NCBI RefSeq assembly: GCF_037975245.1
Contig: NC_092562.1
Location: forward strand, 32,058,554 to 32,122,553
Direction: 5' to 3'
Length of the DNA: 64,000 bases
Origin: Apostichopus japonicus
Lineage: Eukaryota; Echinodermata; Holothuroidea; Aspidochirotida; Stichopodidae
The position numbers and the translations under genes are program-made. Positions 59,756 to 64,000 of this stretch are shown piece by piece; position 1 is the first letter of the stretch, and the number at the start of each line of letters is the position of its first letter. The notes beneath the pieces were generated by a model. That model worked only from the letters and a program-made list of their open reading frames with translations, had not been told where the DNA came from and did not search any database.

Positions 59756-60490
59756 GTCTCCCCTACTTAAGACTGCCATGGACATGTGTGATTAACACAC
59801 AGTACTTTATAGGTCTCCCCTAACTGAAGACTGTACCATGGGCATGTGTGATTAACACACAGTACTTTATAGGTCTCCCCTAACTGAAGACTGTACCATG
59901 GGCATGTGTGATTAACACACAGTACTTTATGGTCTCCCCTGACTGAAGACTGTACCATGGGCATGTGTGATTAACACACAGTACTTTATAGGTCTCCCCT
60001 AACTGAAGACTGTACCATGGACATGTGTGATTAACACACAGTACTTTATAGGTCTCCCCTGACTGAAGACTGTACCATGGGCATGTGTGATTAACACACA
60101 GTACTTTATAGGTCTCCCCTGACTGAAGACTGTACCATGGGCATGTGTGATTAACACACAGTACTTTATAGGTCTCCCCTAACTGAAGACTGTACCATGG
60201 GCATGTACATGTGATTAACACACAGTACTTTATAGCTCTCCCCTACTGAAGACTGTACCATGGGCATGTGTGATTAACACACAGTACTTTATAGGTCTCC
60301 CCAACTGAAGACTGTACCATAGGCATGTGTGATTAACACACAGTACTATATAGGTCTCCCCTGACTGAAAACTGTACCATGGGCATGTGTGATTAACACA
60401 CAGTACTTTATAGGTCTCCCCTGACTGAAGACTGTACCATGGGCATGTGTGATTAACACACATTACTTTATAGGTCTCCCCAACCGAGTA
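59756..60490. repeat. 60-bp minisatellite, ~12 units, each with a short palindrome
   Basis: The unit is 'tataggtctcccctaactga' + 'agactgtaccatgggcatgt' + 'gtgattaacacacagtactt'. 'gtgtgattaacacac' inside it is an inverted repeat. Antisense open frames of up to 113 codons follow the period and are artefacts. Confidence 0.95.
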
Positions 60491-60589
60491 CAAAGTTGTG
60501 GACAATTTTTACATTATGACCAAATACAAGGCTTCAAATGATCCACTCACAAGATCTAGTCAATTATAGAAACAGGAATCTGCCATTGT

Positions 60590-61095
60590 ACTTGAGGAAG
60601 AGATTAATCTCATCAATATGCATGAATGTAATCTGTGTAATGAAGGACAAAGAGATTAATCTCATCAACATGTTCATGTAATCTGTGTAATGAAGGACAA
60701 AGAGATTAATCTCATCAATATATTCATGTAGTCTATTGAAGGGGACAGATTAATCTCATCAACATGTTCATGTTGTCTGTGTAATGAAGGGAAAGAGATT
60801 AATCTCATCAACATTTTCATGTATTCCGTCTAATAAAGGGATTAATTTCATCAACATGTTCATATATAGTCTGTCTAATGAAGGGAAAGAGATTAATCTC
60901 ATCAACATGTTCATGTAATCTGTGTAATGAAGGACAAAGATTAATCTCATCAATATATTCATGTAGTCTAATGAAGGGGACAGAGATTAATCTCAACATG
61001 TTCATGTCGTCTGTGTAATGAAGGGAAAGAGATAAATCTCATCAACATTTTCATGTATTCCGTCTAATGAAGGGATTAATCTCATCAACATGTCT
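60590..61095. repeat. Irregular tandem repeat (gagattaatctcatcaacat gttcatgtaatctgtgtaat gaa), ~10 units
   Basis: Unit lengths vary from about 40 to 60 bp through internal deletions. 'gagattaatctc' is a 12-bp perfect palindrome repeated in most units. Confidence 0.88.
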
Positions 61096-62204
61096 AATGA
61101 AATCATTATGGTTGATGAATTGATATTGGTAACAGCTCCCTCTAAATAAAAGTACAGGCAGAGTAGCATTTAAATGGTTAGAACAATGTTATCCATTGCA
61201 GTGCAACCACTGTGACACAAAGGATGTTTTACATTTCTACTGATTCTCAAAGTAATTGACAGCTCATAGATGACTTAAGTGTCCAATCACTTATGCAAAT
61301 ACTTTTTACATATGAGGCCAAACAGAAAGGTATAGCACATCAGTTTTTGGCAACACACATTATGGTTTGTAACTTTGTACTTGTTGCCGTAGATGTTTGC
61401 ACATTCTAGTTTATGATAAATGAGTGCATTGCACCGAGACTGATCACTTATAATTAATGTGAACATGAAATGTTTGTATATGATTGGTATTCAGGGTATA
61501 AACACTGCATTATACCAATTCATTGGTATTCAATGATAGTCATGTTGGCATTAGGTTGGCTGTTGACAAGGCCTTACAAAGATAATTCTAACAAGCAAGA
61601 TATCTGTTCCGTTTATTTGCAAATTAACAGCCACTCTTCCTCCTGTGAACAATGATTAATAAAATACCTTCCAAGTAAGCAACAATCTGAGTACGAGATT
61701 TTCTGCATAAAATATTATACAATAAAATAGAGATAATGAAAGTTTTCCCAAGTCCGCACTATTCCTTCTCAACTGTAAAAATAAGTCTTTTATTTCTTTT
61801 GTTTAATTACTGTTAGCACCCACATATTTAACCTCAAAAGAGAACTCAGCCCCTGTGTAAGGACACATACACCCTATGACAGAAGCTTTGTTACTGCTCA
61901 AGAAATGGCAATATTTTGAAACTAGTGTGGAATATAAGATAGCAGCAATAACATCCACCATAACATGTATTAAAAATAAAATAGTTTGATAAAAGGCAAC
62001 TGATAGGCAGTACTATAGTACACACACTAAAATCACTTAAAACAAAAAGAGTACCAATAACAGTTAACCGGAATAGCATTAAGGTTTTGATAACTTCATA
62101 ACACTAGACTTGTGCTTGTTCACCATAAATATCATAAATATAAAAGTCCTTAACAATTGAGTACTTCTATTCAATATAACATAGCCACATGATAAATATG
62201 AGAA
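61096..62204. other. Spacer, nothing recognised
   Basis: AT-rich, no exon or RNA gene recognised. AATAAA motifs occur at 61145 and near 61659 and 61722 but belong to no identified gene. Confidence 0.4.
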
Positions 62205-62650
62205 GCATCCATGCCTTCTCTCTTGAGATATAGTGTTGACAAGGTTTCCAGTTTTTGACCTCCACCAAAAACAATACGTTTCTACTCAAACGTGCCAAAC
62301 ACGTGCCAAGCATGTAAAATATTCATACATCCCATCATGTGATAACGTCTTTACATGCTTTTCAGTGTTGGTGACCTCAGATAACCTTTGGCCTCCACCA
62401 AAAACAAGAGGGTTCTTTTACACAATATAATGCATCCACATGACAAGTATGCAAAGTAATCATTTGTCCTAACTTGAAATATCATGATTTTAAGGTTTTC
62501 TGGTGACCTCAGATGACCTTTGACCTCCACAAAAAACAATACGACACTTCTACTTTAAAGGAGGCCCCCACATGCCAAGTATAAAAACTATCCATGATTC
62601 CTAATGTGAGATATCGTGTTTTGAAGCTGGGCCTCACACACATACACACG
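62205..62650 (-). repeat. Dispersed repeat, three monomers, same family as 5540-5950 in opposite orientation
   Basis: Each monomer contains 'gacctc(c)a.caaaaacaa' and 'cacatg.caagtat'. On the minus strand the core reads 'tttttgtggaggtcaaaggt' + 'catctgaggtca'. The third monomer holds an exact TGACCTTTGACCT (62515-62527), the reverse complement of AGGTCAAAGGTCA seen at 5836. The other two are degenerate at this position (aacctttggcct, gacctcc only). Confidence 0.7.
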
Positions 62651-63067
62651 CGACTCCATAGGTTTCCCTTGTCATCAAAACCAAAAACAAATGTGAAAGA
62701 TTACAAGAGTACATGATTCTCCCAAGTACTAAAGGAGCCATTGAAAGACATAGCCTAAATATTACTACCTACCCCCCAAACACAAATATGATATACAAAA
62801 CTAAGTACAAAACAGACAGACTCAAAGTTAAGAACAGAAAGTACTGCAAAACAATAAGCTAAAACCTTCAAACTATCACTAAGAAAACAACAGTACATTC
62901 ATAACCTCTTTGAATTCAGCCTAATTTAGTATCCTCTGATACAACCTACAATTAGTATTAAACCTTATTAAATAAACACACTACATAAAGAACAAGATAA
63001 ACTATAACGATGGCAGTATTTCAGAATAATTCAAAACAATGATTCCAGAATGAGCTACAAATATACA

Positions 63068-63300
63068 AGGAATAGACCTCAGGACTGGGGATCCTAGAAA
63101 CTGGGCTAGATGGACCTAACATGGCTTTAAAGCTTAAAGGTCACCACAGTATTGTTCCCAAATATTAGACTTCAGGAATGTGGATCCTAGAAACTAGGCT
63201 AGATGGACCTAACATGGCTTTATAGCTTAAAGGCCACCACAGTATTGCTCCCAAATATTAGACTTCAGGAATGTGGATCCTAGAAACTAGGCTATTATTT
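63068..63300. repeat. About 92-bp tandem repeat, 2.5 units
   Basis: Copies of 'gacttcaggaatgtggatcc' + 'tagaaactaggctagatgga' + 'cctaacatggctttatagct' + 'taaagg.caccacagtattg'. Confidence 0.88.
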
Positions 63301-63704
63301 ATTGCCAGGAATTGTTTATGTTGGTAATCCTAAATTGCTGGGATTAATTTAGAGGATTAGAGCCTCTAGTTAAGTACTTTTGAAACTTTTATTTAACAAT
63401 CTAAGCCAGTACTGATCACTATTAACACATGACCCTTCTTTAGTACTAATTAACAACTCAACCATTTTAATTCATTTTTAAGGAAATTAAAACATGTTTG
63501 ACCACAATTGCCTTTCATAATTGCTTGGATATATCATCTTACAGTTGGTTTATACAAATCACAGATCAAAACAATTGTGTAGCAAAAATAGTGGAAAAAA
63601 CTCCTTTGAAATGGAATCTACAAAGTAAATGAAATCGGGAATTGGTAACACAACATGTGCAGTACATATGCACATTGTGGGAAACTTGGCATAAAAAATG
63701 TGCA

Positions 63705-64000
63705 CCATTAATCCTGATCAGGAACTAATTCCTTTCTTGTCCCTAAGATTTGTCCTGATCAGCAACTAATTCCTATCTTGTCCCTAAGATTTGCCCTGAT
63801 CAGGAACTAATTCTATCTTGTCCCTAAGATTTGTACTGATCAGGAACTAATTCCTATCTTGTCCCTAAGATTTGTACTGATCAGAAACTAATTCCTTTCT
63901 TGTCCCTAAGATTTGTCCTGATCAGGAACTAATTCCTTTCTTGTTTCTAAGATTTGTCCTGATCAGGAACTAATTCTATCTTGTCCCTAAGATTTGTACT
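63705..64000. repeat. 41-42-bp tandem repeat running off the window end, ~7 units
   Basis: The unit is 'cctgatcaggaactaattcc' + 'tttcttgtccctaagatttg' + 't', with a one-base length variant (ttctatcttg). 'cctgatcagg' is a perfect 10-bp palindrome. The array is cut by the window edge. Confidence 0.93.

Noticed and set aside
61470-62539. Short open frames in the right-hand spacer
   Set aside because: Around 60 codons each, no motif, no splice context, and partly within the dispersed repeat.

Overview
This is animal nuclear DNA: AT-rich, with spliced genes, GT-AG introns, LINE and SINE retroposons and MITE-like elements, and tandem repeats covering roughly half of the window. Gene sequences, the recurrent 'aggccta'-type words and the dispersed repeats would suit a marine deuterostome such as an echinoderm. 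That assignment is an impression, not proven by the sequence. No prokaryotic features, CRISPR arrays or rRNA genes were seen.

Three protein-coding genes could be assembled, all on the + strand. (1) 62-9465: the 3' two thirds of a cathepsin D-like lysosomal aspartic protease; the exons for the signal peptide, propeptide and first catalytic Asp lie upstream of the window. (2) 27346-33637: a complete six-exon gene for a CLCC1-like (chloride channel CLIC-like 1) ER membrane protein of 477 aa. (3) 40255-58129: a complete ten-exon gene for a 570-aa mitochondrial methylcrotonoyl-CoA carboxylase beta-chain-like protein (MCCC2-like), with the first active-site motif kept and the second half of the catalytic site changed. 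The three genes have no obvious shared pathway.

Almost every intron and intergenic gap carries its own tandem array: 79 bp (1482-3062), about 28 bp (6500-9050 and, with a different unit, 9600-11765), 67 bp x about 120 (17311-25432), 63/50 bp (25961-27185), 50 bp (27655-28446), about 33 bp (30995-31735 and 32030-32960), 75 bp (36117-36500), 20 bp (42380-42705), a G-rich array (43360-44310), about 125 bp (45590-46555), 82 bp (47130-51930, split by a LINE), 63 bp (53099-55050), 31 bp (55375-57935), 44 bp (58190-58970), 60 bp (59756-60490) and others. Mobile elements include two CR1/L2-type LINE remnants (39340-39870, 49013-51672), the tail of another retroelement (33757-34625), two copies of a tRNA-derived SINE (29636-29828, 43110-43343) and several MITE-like elements.

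The most unusual feature is that two arrays consist of amplified exon-intron junctions. In the cathepsin D-like gene a 79-bp unit carries the 3' splice site and first ~50 nt of an exon 20 times, and only the last copy is joined to the complete exon. In the MCCC2-like gene a 63-bp unit carries the end of an exon plus its 5' splice site 31 times, and only the first copy is attached to the complete exon. Use of the wrong copy would normally introduce a stop codon, so both genes require selection of the one exon-proximal site among many near-identical decoys.
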